64,000 nt of DNA from Pullulanibacillus sp. KACC 23026 (lineage in GTDB: Bacteria > Bacillota > Bacilli > Bacillales > Sporolactobacillaceae), in the NCBI RefSeq assembly GCF_029094525.1, contig NZ_CP119107.1, positions 3,162,001 through 3,226,000 on the forward strand, given 5' to 3'. This document shows positions 8,790-16,829 of this stretch, one piece after another (the first letter of the stretch is position 1; the number at the start of each line of letters is the position of its first letter). A program made the position numbers and the translations under genes. The notes beneath the pieces are model-generated. The model was not told the origin of the DNA. It did not search any database and saw nothing but the letters and a program-made list of their open reading frames with translations.

Positions 8790-10067
8790 TTAAATCCAGC
8801 CGCGGAAGCGTGAGGCCTCTGCCATCTTTCTAACTCCGACCATGTAAGCTGCTAATCGCATGTTCACTTTGCGGTTAACCGATGTATTATAAACGTTATT
8901 AAACGACTTCACTAAGACGTCTTCTAAACGATCCTCAACTTCTTGTTCAGACCAATAATAGCCTTGATTGTTTTGCACCCACTCAAAATAAGAGACCGTA
9001 ACGCCTCCGGAGCTTGCGAGCACATCCGGAACTAGAAGGATACCGCGCTCTGTTAAAATATTGGTCGCCTTTAATGTCGTTGGACCATTGGCTGCTTCAA
9101 CGACGATCGCGGCTTTTATCTTATGTGCGTTTTCCTCAGTTATCTGATTCTCAATAGCCGCTGGAACTAAAATATCACAATCTAATTCAAGCAACTCTTT
9201 ATTTGTAATGGTGTTTTTAAAGAGCTTTGTTACGGTTCCAAAGCTGTCACGGCGATCTAACAAATAATCAATATCTAAACCATCCGGGTCATGAAGCGCT
9301 CCATAGGCATCCGAAATTCCAATCACTTTTGCTCCCGCATCATGCATGAATTTAGCTAGGAAGCTTCCGGCATTTCCAAATCCTTGAACGACCACTCTGG
9401 CGCCTTCAAGGACAATTCCTTGTTTCTTAGCGGCCTCACGAATACAAATGGTAACCCCTTTTGCCGTCGCGGACTCACGGCCATGCGAGCCGCCTAAAAC
9501 AAGCGGTTTACCCGTGATGAAACCTGGTGAATCAAACTCACGGATACGACTGTATTCATCCATCATCCACGCCATAATTTGTGAATTCGTAAAGACATCA
9601 GGTGCCGGAATATCCTTCGTAGGACCGACAATTTGACTAATCGCACGCACATACCCTCGGCTTAGGCGTTCCAATTCTCTAAATGACATTTCACGGGGAT
9701 CACACACAATTCCCCCTTTTCCTCCGCCATAAGGGAGATCGACAATGCCGGCTTTTAAACTCATCCAAATAGAAAGAGCCTTCACTTCTTTTTCCGTCAC
9801 ATCCGGATGAAATCTTACCCCGCCTTTAGTCGGTCCAACCGCATCATTATGTTGTGCTCGGTAGCCAGTAAAAATTTTAATCGAACCATTATCCATCCTG
9901 ATCGGAATGCGAACCGTCATAATTCTGAGCGGCTCTTTCAACAATTCATAAACCTCTTCTGGATACCCTAATTTCTCTAAGGCATCTTTAATAACGGTTT
10001 GTGTGGATTCAAGGACATCGATTGATTCTTTTTCACCGAGTTGTTCGGAGCTATTATTAGCTACCAT
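8790..10067 (-). CDS. gudB: NAD-type glutamate dehydrogenase
   Basis: Cytosolic hexameric enzyme interconverting glutamate and 2-oxoglutarate plus ammonia. The substrate-binding lysine is in LPYGGGKGGIVCDP; the earlier lysine motif is seen in GPTKGGVRFHPDV; the dinucleotide fold is VVVQGFGNAGSFLAKFMHDAG near residue 225. 425 residues, as in B. subtilis GudB/RocG. AGGAGGTTAAT precedes the ATG. Its neighbour ypdA matches the gudB locus rather than rocG. No duplicated triplet like that of the laboratory B. subtilis gudB is evident, so the enzyme should be active. Confidence 0.93.
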   Translation of the reverse strand: MVANNSSEQLGEKESIDVLESTQTVIKDALEKLGYPEEVYELLKEPLRIMTVRIPIRMDNGSIKIFTGYRAQHNDAVGPTKGGVRFHPDVTEKEVKALSIWMSLKAGIVDLPYGGGKGGIVCDPREMSFRELERLSRGYVRAISQIVGPTKDIPAPDVFTNSQIMAWMMDEYSRIREFDSPGFITGKPLVLGGSHGRESATAKGVTICIREAAKKQGIVLEGARVVVQGFGNAGSFLAKFMHDAGAKVIGISDAYGALHDPDGLDIDYLLDRRDSFGTVTKLFKNTITNKELLELDCDILVPAAIENQITEENAHKIKAAIVVEAANGPTTLKATNILTERGILLVPDVLASSGGVTVSYFEWVQNNQGYYWSEQEVEDRLEDVLVKSFNNVYNTSVNRKVNMRLAAYMVGVRKMAEASRFRGWI

Positions 10068-10371
10068 ATTAACCTCCTATGACTTTCTAAAGTGAAAGTC
10101 AAATACAAATATGTTTTTAAGATTCCCTAATTGATTAGGAAATTTACTAAGAACAGGGGGAGAGCCCCCTTAATCCTGACCACTTTCTCTAAAGGCGAGT
10201 CACTCTTAAAGAAGGGAGCCGCTCTCGCCTACGCTAAACTTCCTTCTTAATCGATCCGTGTATCCATTAAGTATAAGGCCAAAAGCTTAAAAAGAGACTC
10301 TCTATAAGACAAGACGTTTTCACTCACTTACTATAGTAAATCCCGTTCTTTTTTTCAATAACTTACTGCGA
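10068..10371. other. Gene-free gap upstream of gudB
   Basis: No gene. Two inverted repeats are visible: AGGGGG-AGAG-CCCCCT near 10155-10170, and AGGCGAG (10193-10199) with CTCGCCT (10224-10230). No clear promoter or riboswitch was recognised. Confidence 0.5.
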
Positions 10372-11280
10372 TTATTTTTCGTCCCGTTTCGCCAATGTTA
10401 ATTGAACCAGTTTATCGATCATATCCTCGTAGGACAAACCAACCTCTCTTGCTGCATCCGGAAACAGACTTGTTGGTGTCATTCCCGGCAATGTATTAAC
10501 CTCTAAAATGACCGGTTCAGAACCATCCTCAGGAACAATAAAATCGACTCGTGAATAGATCGAACACCCAAGCGCCTGATGAGCACGAATCGCCCATTCT
10601 TGGATCTTCTTCGTCAGTGCTTGATCAACTCTAGCAGGAACAATATGCTCGCTCATGCCTGGTGCATATTTGGATTCGTAGTCGTAATAACTATTCTTTG
10701 GCACAATTTCAATGATTGGTAGAGCGTCATTTCCTAATATGGATACGGTCAATTCCTTCCCTTTAACATAAGACTCAATCATGACCTCTGAATCATACTT
10801 AAAGGCATTCTGGATCCCTGCTATAAAACTCTCCTGATCCTCCGCAATCGTTAATCCAATAGTGGATCCCTCCTGATTAGGCTTGATGACAACGGGATAG
10901 CCAAACGGTGATGCCTCTAACAACTCATTATTTTTTATAACCCTACCTTCTGCTACCCTTATCCCAGCCTTTTCAAACATGACCTTGGCTCGACCTTTAT
11001 CCATAGCAAGAGAGCTTGCTCCAACACCAGAACCAATATATGGAATTTTCAACATATCAAGAAGGGCTTGCAGGCGTCCGTCCTCACCAAATTTACCATG
11101 TAAGCCTATAAAAGCTAAATCCGAATCTAACTGGATGACCTCTTCCAAACGGTCAGGATGAAAGTCAATTCCTGTCACTTCATGCCCTTTTTTCTTTAAA
11201 GCCTCCATAACCCCTTTTCCTGTTGATAAGGACACTTCTCTTTCTGATGAGACACCACCATAGATCACTGCAATTTTCAT
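10372..11280 (-). CDS. ddl: D-alanine--D-alanine ligase
   Basis: ATP-grasp ligase that makes the D-Ala-D-Ala dipeptide for peptidoglycan precursors. N-terminal VIYGGVSSEREVSLSTG, central GEDGRLQALLDMLKIPYIGSG, ATP-binding VIKPNQEGSTIGLT and the metal-binding EVNTLPGMTPTSLFP are the family landmarks. The 302-residue length is typical of the short Ddl class. GAGGAGGAAGAAC precedes the ATG. It is a single gene with gaps of about 300 bp on both sides; in B. subtilis ddl lies elsewhere with murF. Confidence 0.94.
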   Translation of the reverse strand: MKIAVIYGGVSSEREVSLSTGKGVMEALKKKGHEVTGIDFHPDRLEEVIQLDSDLAFIGLHGKFGEDGRLQALLDMLKIPYIGSGVGASSLAMDKGRAKVMFEKAGIRVAEGRVIKNNELLEASPFGYPVVIKPNQEGSTIGLTIAEDQESFIAGIQNAFKYDSEVMIESYVKGKELTVSILGNDALPIIEIVPKNSYYDYESKYAPGMSEHIVPARVDQALTKKIQEWAIRAHQALGCSIYSRVDFIVPEDGSEPVILEVNTLPGMTPTSLFPDAAREVGLSYEDMIDKLVQLTLAKRDEK

Positions 11281-11569
11281 GTTCTTCCTCCTCGATTAGG
11301 TGAAAAATAAAATTAAACTTAATACACGCGCAAACGGGACCGGACCTTTACGTTTTAGTTTCTCGCTCTCGCCTTTCTCAACCCTTGACGGACGAGCTTT
11401 TCCTTTAGTCACGATCACAGCCTTTGGCACATGAACGACCCTAAAAACCGTTCACATATTTTTTTTTGATCCTACATAGAATCATTTTAAGGTTTCTTTA
11501 GAAAAAGGAAAAGGCTTGACGTAACAAGAACCAAGGTTCCTTAAGTCAGCCCATGTGTTTTTTTATATC

Positions 11570-12151
11570 TTAATTAAAATACATACAAAGTTGTTTGATC
11601 GCTTGTCGGCCTAAAAGCTCTTGTCCATATTCCTCTAGTCGATGATGCGTTAGAGTTGAAGGCGTTCCGTATTCGGCCAAAACAGCTACAAAGGTTTCCT
11701 CATCAGATTGGATGTCATCAGGGGTAAATTCCAAATAATAACATTTTTCATAGACGAAAAGACGTCCACCTGATTCACCCATCATGGTTAATTTTTCAGC
11801 TAACGAAATAACCTCTTCAATATCGTTAAATCGATAAAGAATGACATCACTTTCATCCAATGTCACTTGCATCTCTATATAAGGATCATCCTCATCGATA
11901 AAATCCGTATCCACACTTTTCGAGACAATTATAACCATGCCTTGAGCAGGTAAAGAAAAGACTTCAACCTCAATGGGGCCATCCGCTTGGAACCCAAGCT
12001 CATCATCTGCTTCCATAATCATTTCCCGAAACAAGTCTTGAACCTTTGGGAGATTGCTCCATAAATCATCCTTAGACAGGCCGCGTTCTTGAAGGTCATC
12101 AAAGGTCAAGAAGATCTTGATCTTATCACTGTTCAGTCTTTCTAGTCTCAT
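11570..12151 (-). CDS. mecB: Adaptor protein MecB (YpbH)
   Basis: Paralog of the ClpC adaptor MecA. The N-terminal substrate-binding domain begins MRLERLNSDKIKIFLTFDDL, followed by LFREMIMEADDELGF, an acidic linker (DTDFIDEDDPYIE), and a C-terminal ClpC-binding domain. The third codon is chosen as start: it matches the B. subtilis N-terminus and lies 6 bases after AAGGAGG, whereas the ATG two codons earlier abuts it. 193 residues, against 194. A 33-codon reading frame overlaps its 5' end. Next gene upstream is ypbG, conserved order. Confidence 0.9.
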   Translation of the reverse strand: MRLERLNSDKIKIFLTFDDLQERGLSKDDLWSNLPKVQDLFREMIMEADDELGFQADGPIEVEVFSLPAQGMVIIVSKSVDTDFIDEDDPYIEMQVTLDESDVILYRFNDIEEVISLAEKLTMMGESGGRLFVYEKCYYLEFTPDDIQSDEETFVAVLAEYGTPSTLTHHRLEEYGQELLGRQAIKQLCMYFN

Positions 12152-12227
12152 GTCCATCCTCCTTACCAGATCGAAAAATGCGGCTTACGACTTGCTGCCA
12201 GTCATCCTTCTGCCTATATCTATCCAT
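12126..12227 (-). CDS. Possible 33-residue protein overlapping mecB start
   Basis: An ATG frame begins MDRYRQKDDWQQVVSRIF and ends ETRKTEQ. The product is highly charged, with a likely amphipathic helix. Its last 26 bases overlap the beginning of mecB in another frame, so termination here could be coupled to mecB translation. Upstream GGTGG is a weak Shine-Dalgarno about 9 bases away. It resembles no family I recognise and may be chance. Confidence 0.3.
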   Translation of the reverse strand: MDRYRQKDDWQQVVSRIFRSGKEDGHETRKTEQ

Positions 12228-12418
12228 ATTAGTCACCCACCACAGTGGTTTATTGAGGACATTATTCGTCTTTTTTACACTATATGTAGCCAGCATTAGA
12301 GGTGTTCCGTAAAAGGGCCTGTAACTCTGCTAATAATATACACTCTGCGCCAACTACTTTAAGGTAGTATACAATGGTAAATAAAAAAGGACAAGCCTCA
12401 TGACTGTCCAGTAATCTC

Positions 12419-13195
12419 CTATAGAGCATTCAATTCGATTAACAATGTATCGGGAGGCGCTCCAAGCCGTAGCGGATACCTCGTCGTGCCATAACCATTG
12501 CTTATAATGCGGGTGCCAAAGTCCATCTCCTGCACGCCGCCTTTCTCTCTTATTCCCCATCCAAACAGACGAATTTGCCCTCCATGTGTGTGTCCTGATA
12601 CAACCAGCGGAATTCGATGTGACTTATCCAGCTTGTCACATACGATTGGATTATGACTGATTAAAATGCGGACCCCCTCTTTGGCACTCAAGAGCGGAAG
12701 ACTGACAACGTCGAGATTCGTCGTGGCATCATGAACGCCTAGAATCGTAAGCCGCTCACCTTCTTTAACCACTTCATAGGAATCGTTAGTAAGGATGCCT
12801 ACCTCATACTTGTTCAAAAGGGCACGAAGTTCATAAGGATCCACCTGCAAGTCATGATTTCCCCATACAAACAACATGGGACGGCCCAACTGCTTAAGCT
12901 TAGCTAGGTTGTCAGACACCCGCTCAAAAGGAACACCCTCTTCAGTCAAGTCGCCCCCTATTACAACGAGATCCGGATTAGAAACGCGACGAAGCATAGC
13001 AGAAGAGATCCGTCTTCTGTGAATATCCGAGATAAAATAAAGGCGAAAATCATTGAATGCAGTAGGCAGTTCCTTGATAGGTACTTTGATGTTTTTGACG
13101 TTAGATTGCTTAGCTTCTATGAACATGAAGACTAAAAAAAGGAAGCCCAACACAATGACTGCTGCTAATTCGATCATAACTGTTGCTAAATTCAC
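12419..13195 (-). CDS. ypbG: YpbG-like membrane-anchored metallophosphoesterase
   Basis: Calcineurin-type phosphoesterase with all metal-binding motifs: SDIH, GGDLT, GNHD, SHNP and GHTHGG. An N-terminal membrane segment (about residues 8-27 of the product) places the catalytic domain next to the membrane. The GTG chosen is 9 bases after AAGGTGG and gives 258 residues, close to B. subtilis YpbG; a TTG three codons earlier and an ATG six codons later are alternatives. Substrate unknown. Confidence 0.82.
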   Translation of the reverse strand: MNLATVMIELAAVIVLGFLFLVFMFIEAKQSNVKNIKVPIKELPTAFNDFRLYFISDIHRRRISSAMLRRVSNPDLVVIGGDLTEEGVPFERVSDNLAKLKQLGRPMLFVWGNHDLQVDPYELRALLNKYEVGILTNDSYEVVKEGERLTILGVHDATTNLDVVSLPLLSAKEGVRILISHNPIVCDKLDKSHRIPLVVSGHTHGGQIRLFGWGIREKGGVQEMDFGTRIISNGYGTTRYPLRLGAPPDTLLIELNAL

Positions 13196-13297
13196 TGATT
13201 CCAACCACCTTCTCTATAGCCTTCCAATTATATCCAATATTATTTCTTAACACCTATTATAACGATCTTTAATTCAATTTTCTCCAAGACCTTTCGA

Positions 13298-13654
13298 CTA
13301 TTTCTCCCAGAGCAGATATAAAATAACGGAAAGAAAAAGAAGGAGCAGCCCTCCCCACACTAATGTAACGATCAGCCATCCCCATCCAGCTAAAAAGGTA
13401 GCGGAGTAAATCAAACCATATACGAATTTGGTCGATGGATTTACACGTTCATGGCGGGTAACAATAAGTGCATATCGAAAAGAGAAGGTGGCTAGATACA
13501 ATCCCATTAACATTAACAGAGATGCCTGAAAGAAAAGGACCGGATGATAGATTAAATTGAACAGAGAAGATTCGCCTTTACTTGGTGTGCTAAAGAGCAT
13601 AAGGCTCTCATGACAAAGAAAAAAACCGACAACCAACCATCCATAGATACGCAT
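13298..13654 (-). CDS. Hypothetical membrane protein
   Basis: A 118-residue protein with about four hydrophobic segments (YGWLVVGFFLCHESLML, LFFQASLLMLMGLYLATFSF, FVYGLIYSATFLAGWGWLIV, WGGLLLLFLSVILYLLW). Start ATG at 13654 follows GGAGG by 6 bases; an earlier GTG at 13672 is poorly placed. I do not recognise the family. It lies between ypbG and a CBS-domain gene, on the same strand, with a hairpin-rich leader. Confidence 0.6.
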   Translation of the reverse strand: MRIYGWLVVGFFLCHESLMLFSTPSKGESSLFNLIYHPVLFFQASLLMLMGLYLATFSFRYALIVTRHERVNPSTKFVYGLIYSATFLAGWGWLIVTLVWGGLLLLFLSVILYLLWEK

Positions 13655-13765
13655 AAGACCCCTCCATACCACAGCGTATGAAGAGGCCCCATAAAGTGTT
13701 TTTGCGATTGATTTCGGTCAATCAGATAGACGCTTAAGGAGGGGCGTCTTTTTTCCCTTTTATGA
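13655..13765 (+). ncRNA. Possible plus-strand structured RNA with terminator
   Basis: On the plus strand three hairpins follow each other: CATAC/GTATG at about 13665-13680, GATTGAT-TTCG-GTCAATC near 13707-13724, and AGACGC/GCGTCT near 13727-13749, the last followed by TTTTTTCCCTTTT like an intrinsic terminator. No plus-strand gene lies upstream, so it would end an antisense or independent small RNA. No promoter was found; it may only be a structured 5' leader of the minus-strand gene. Confidence 0.3.
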
Positions 13766-13790
13766 AAACCGACAAACACCAATCACCTTG

Positions 13791-14426
13791 TCACTCAAAG
13801 GATTTAACGTCTAAAATTTGAAACCCGTTTTTTTCTAACTTATTTAGATATTTATCTAAGTCAGCCGATGGTTCGATCCTCATGACGAGGCGTCGAACTA
13901 ATTTGTCGGTCTCATCAAAGGTCGCAAGTGAAATGATGTTTTGATGAAAGTCATGCGTTATTTTGGCAAGGCGAGCAAGCCGCCCCTCAACCTCTACGGA
14001 AGAAAAGGCAATCCGTATTCCTTTATGCTTCATCCCAAAGGCACTTTGGAATTGCTCCAAGACATCGTATCGCGTCACAATTCCCACAAACTTATTCTGG
14101 TCATCTAGAACAGGAACAAATGGGACGTCCTTTACTTTTAATAACGTTTCTTCAAAGACATCCGAATCATCAATATGCGCATTCTTCTTGATCGCAATAT
14201 CTTCCACTTTAACCGTTTCAAGAAAAGCCTGTTGATCCAAACCCGATTTAAAACCTGATTCATAGATCGACCATCGGGTCACAAGCCCCAAATAAGTGTC
14301 TCCGTCTAATACTGGAACTCCATCAATTTGGTTGTCTTCTAAAAATTTCAAGGTTTTACCGGCTGATGATCCCTTAGTTACAAACAAGACCCGATGCTTC
14401 GGTATGATAATGCTTTTTACGAACAT
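13791..14426 (-). CDS. CBS-pair plus ACT-like protein (c-di-AMP-binding CbpA type)
   Basis: Two CBS motifs (about residues 15-75 and 83-145; the second contains VPFVPVLDDQNKFVGIVTRYD) are followed by a C-terminal ACT-like domain (SSVEVEGRLARLAKITHDFH). The CBS-CBS-ACT order and 211 residues resemble Listeria CbpA, which binds cyclic di-AMP; CBS pairs may instead bind adenosine nucleotides. AGGGAGGAAGAGCC precedes the ATG. It is transcribed away from cotJ. Function here is inferred from architecture only. Confidence 0.7.
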   Translation of the reverse strand: MFVKSIIIPKHRVLFVTKGSSAGKTLKFLEDNQIDGVPVLDGDTYLGLVTRWSIYESGFKSGLDQQAFLETVKVEDIAIKKNAHIDDSDVFEETLLKVKDVPFVPVLDDQNKFVGIVTRYDVLEQFQSAFGMKHKGIRIAFSSVEVEGRLARLAKITHDFHQNIISLATFDETDKLVRRLVMRIEPSADLDKYLNKLEKNGFQILDVKSFE

Positions 14427-14635
14427 GGCTCTTCCTCCCTCTACTTCCTGCGATTTAACTCAATGGATTCGACATGAATTGACTTTTCCCCTTTTTTCTT
14501 CCTGAGATATTTTTATCACCCTATAGAAATGTAAACACACAATATATGCATGTGACAAGTTCTGCAAACATAATAAATTTAGTAATGCTTGATTGATAAC
14601 TTAACTAGTCCTTAAGACAGAAGGAGGTCTCAGTG

Positions 14636-14860
14636 ATGCTGCCTGAACATACATTTCGAAAAACCTATGAACCTTATATCAGCCCCTTTGACCCTTGCCC
14701 CCCAATTCCCGTTAAAACCTATGAAACACCGCCTCAATTGTATCTAGGCTTTCAGCCGAAAGGGCTTGAGCAGTTTCCAACCCCGCAGGAAGCGTTAAAG
14801 CATGGTACTCTGTGGCCGGCGTTATATGCTCCTTATTCAAGTCCGTACAGAGAATCATAG
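14636..14860 (+). CDS. cotJA: Spore coat-associated protein CotJA
   Basis: A 74-residue proline-rich protein with the signature PFDPCPPIPVKTYETPPQLY and a C-terminal PTPQEALKHGTLWPALYAPY. It is the first gene of cotJABC, which in B. subtilis is SigE-controlled in the mother cell. AAGGAGG is 8 bases before this ATG; a GTG directly before it is an alternative. The operon is on the plus strand, against the surrounding genes. Confidence 0.9.
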   Translation: MLPEHTFRKTYEPYISPFDPCPPIPVKTYETPPQLYLGFQPKGLEQFPTPQEALKHGTLWPALYAPYSSPYRES

Positions 14861-14875
14861 AGGAGGTGTCTCGAA

Positions 14876-15148
14876 GTGTCCCAGAACAAAGCTCCTTTAC
14901 CGCAAGAATTTTATGATCTTATGGAAGAAATTCAGGCCATCGATTTCGTTTTGGTTGAACTGAATCTCTACCTTGACACACATCCGGATGATTTGGATGC
15001 TTTAAAACAATTTAATACGTATTCCAAGAAATCACGGGAGTTAAAGCAAGTATTCGAATCTCAATTTGGTCCTTTACAAGGCTTTGGAATGAGCTATTCC
15101 AAATTTCCTTGGGCCTGGGTGGAAGCCCCTTGGCCATGGCAAATTTAA
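14876..15148 (+). CDS. cotJB: Spore coat protein CotJB
   Basis: 90 residues. Helical N-terminal half ([39 protein letters not shown]) and an aromatic C-terminus ending in WPWQI, typical of CotJB. GTG start after GGAGG with 9-base spacing, 15 bp beyond cotJA. Needed with CotJA for CotJC incorporation in the inner coat of B. subtilis. Confidence 0.9.
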   Translation: MSQNKAPLPQEFYDLMEEIQAIDFVLVELNLYLDTHPDDLDALKQFNTYSKKSRELKQVFESQFGPLQGFGMSYSKFPWAWVEAPWPWQI

Positions 15149-15159
15149 AAAGGAAGTGA

Positions 15160-15735
15160 TTGTCTTTGTGGATCTATGAGAAAAAACTACAATATCCAGT
15201 AAAGGTCAGCACCTGTAACCCCCGTCTTGCCAAGTTTTTAATTGAGCAATATGGAGGGGCTGATGGCGAGCTTTCTGCAGCCCTCAGATACTTAAATCAA
15301 CGCTATACGATACCTGATAAGGTCATCGGATTATTAACGGATATTGGAACAGAAGAGTTTGCTCATTTGGAAATGATTGCCACAATGGTGTACAAATTAA
15401 CAAAAGACGCCACTCCAGAACAAATGAAAGAGGCTGGGCTTGGGGATCATTATGCCAACCATGATGGCGCTCTATTCTACCATAATGCGAGTGGAGTTCC
15501 ATGGACAGCAAGCTATATTCAAGCAAAAGGAGACCCTATCGCGGACCTCTATGAAGATATTGCAGCCGAGGAAAAAGCACGAGCCACTTATCAATGGCTG
15601 ATCAATATGTCGGATGACCCCTTCCTTAATGACTCTCTCTCGTATTTAAGAGAAAGGGAGATTGTGCATTCACAAAGATTCAGAGAGGCCGTTGAGATCA
15701 TTAAGGAGGAGCGCAATAAAAAAATCGTTTATTAA
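15160..15735 (+). CDS. cotJC: Spore coat protein CotJC, manganese-catalase family
   Basis: Ferritin-like four-helix protein of the Mn-catalase family, 191 residues. Glutamate/histidine metal ligands are visible in GTEEFAHLEMIA, AAEEKARATYQWL and REIVHSQRF. The TTG start is supported by AGGAAG just upstream and by the absence of a nearby ATG; it follows cotJB by 11 bp. It may detoxify peroxide in the coat, but catalase activity is inferred from the family. Downstream is a TTCG-loop hairpin. Confidence 0.93.
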   Translation: MSLWIYEKKLQYPVKVSTCNPRLAKFLIEQYGGADGELSAALRYLNQRYTIPDKVIGLLTDIGTEEFAHLEMIATMVYKLTKDATPEQMKEAGLGDHYANHDGALFYHNASGVPWTASYIQAKGDPIADLYEDIAAEEKARATYQWLINMSDDPFLNDSLSYLREREIVHSQRFREAVEIIKEERNKKIVY

Positions 15736-15736
15736 C

Positions 15737-15775
15737 AGAAGAGGGCTCACTTCGGGTGGGCCCCCTCCTTATTTA
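15737..15775 (+). terminator. Terminator-like hairpin after cotJC
   Basis: GAGGGCTCAC-TTCG-GGTGGGCCCCCTC forms a strong stem with a TTCG loop, then CTTATTTAT. It overlaps the 3' end of the convergent ypbF gene and may serve both directions. Confidence 0.65.
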
Positions 15776-16230
15776 TGAAAAAGGTTCACATCTTTATCAT
15801 CAAAGAGGGTTAAAACTTGAAATCTCGATCGGGCATCTTCTACATGCCGGTTCCAGAGCTCATTTTCGCGATCAATAATTTCTTTTCGCAACCTTTCGTA
15901 TTTTCCATCCATCTCATTGTATTTATCAGTTACAATCTTTAAAGCAAAATGACAGGCAATGATAAAAAAGACCATTAAAAAGTGCCAATAGATGAACGCC
16001 CACTTCATAAAGCCGTTAAAGGAATTTTGATAAACTTTAAGAAACGGGAATAAAGTGAAAAGGACAATCAAATAAAGGCAGCAGAGCATCATGACATTTA
16101 TGAATTGAAGATTTCGCCAATAGCGTTCTTTTTTTCGCTTTTTTACAAGCTTTTTAAGAACCCCATGCGTGACTTCAGATAATTCCCCTTTGTTAAACAT
16201 ATCATCTAATTGACTGCCTACCTTATCCAT
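15769..16230 (-). CDS. ypbF: YpbF-like membrane protein (DUF2663)
   Basis: 153-residue protein with an N-terminal charged helix (VLKKLVKKRKKERYWRNL), two membrane segments (about 50-70 and 83-103) and a C-terminal coiled region (KIVTDKYNEMDGKYERLRKE). This fits B. subtilis YpbF, unknown function. The ATG after GGGGGAGGGTTGCCC is chosen over one 32 codons upstream. Synteny ypbF, recQ, ypbB, ferredoxin supports it, although ypbG is now separated by cotJ and two further genes. Confidence 0.75.
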   Translation of the reverse strand: MDKVGSQLDDMFNKGELSEVTHGVLKKLVKKRKKERYWRNLQFINVMMLCCLYLIVLFTLFPFLKVYQNSFNGFMKWAFIYWHFLMVFFIIACHFALKIVTDKYNEMDGKYERLRKEIIDRENELWNRHVEDARSRFQVLTLFDDKDVNLFHK

Positions 16231-16446
16231 GGGCAACCCTCCCCCTATTAAAACTATGATGAGAGAGAACGAATTAGGACAGGTCATTTTCAAAAGATGG
16301 AAAGTCCAATCACGCTTTTTTTCCACTCACTCAGAATATCCAAAAAGGCCGTCAAACTCCGTAAGCCCCTATTTTTTGACTCACGAGGCGCAAAATTAGC
16401 CCCATTCTGCGGAGGCGTTACGACCGGGCAATCAGCAAGCCTGTTC

Positions 16447-16785
16447 TTAGTAATGCCGAATGGTATAAAAAAGGATCCCGCCAACAAGCAAAAGAAATCC
16501 CCACATGATTACATTGGCGACAATGAAAGATCCCCTTGGTTCGCGTTTGTTTGCAAGTTCTTCAGATGGTGATTCTGTTTCTGCATGGTCCGCTTCTAGA
16601 AGTTTCGTCTTAGTTGCCGCCCCATCAAGTGATACATGATGGCTCTCTTCTAGCTTAGGCTTTATAAGTTCAAGTTCAGGGGATTTTCTAGCTGATCGAG
16701 TCGCGCGTTCAACCTTTTTTCTCCCATGGCGAACACGTCGTGGCGGTAATGCCTGCATAGGCTCATAAGAATTTAAATGGTCCAT
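16447..16785 (-). CDS. Hypothetical tail-anchored protein at ypbE position
   Basis: 112 residues: a basic, proline/arginine-rich N-terminus (LPPRRVRHGRKKVERATRSA), an acidic middle and one C-terminal membrane segment (SFIVANVIMWGFLLLVGGIL) ending in YTIRHY. It occupies the position of B. subtilis ypbE, between recQ and ypbF, but shows no LysM domain and reversed topology, so it is not called YpbE. ATG at 16785 follows GTGAGG; an upstream ATG is possible. Confidence 0.6.
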   Translation of the reverse strand: MDHLNSYEPMQALPPRRVRHGRKKVERATRSARKSPELELIKPKLEESHHVSLDGAATKTKLLEADHAETESPSEELANKREPRGSFIVANVIMWGFLLLVGGILFYTIRHY

Positions 16786-16829
16786 TTTTAAAAACCTCAC
16801 TCTCACTTAATTACTCATAACTACTCTCA

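Noticed and set aside
14520-14632. SigE promoter for cotJ
   Set aside because: AATATAT and CATAATAA are present but spaced too far apart for a confident call.
16297-16572. Plus-strand 91-codon frame between ypbF and the ypbE-position gene
   Set aside because: Lies opposite a well-supported gene, with no ribosome site; the 16231-16446 gap holds nothing else I can name.
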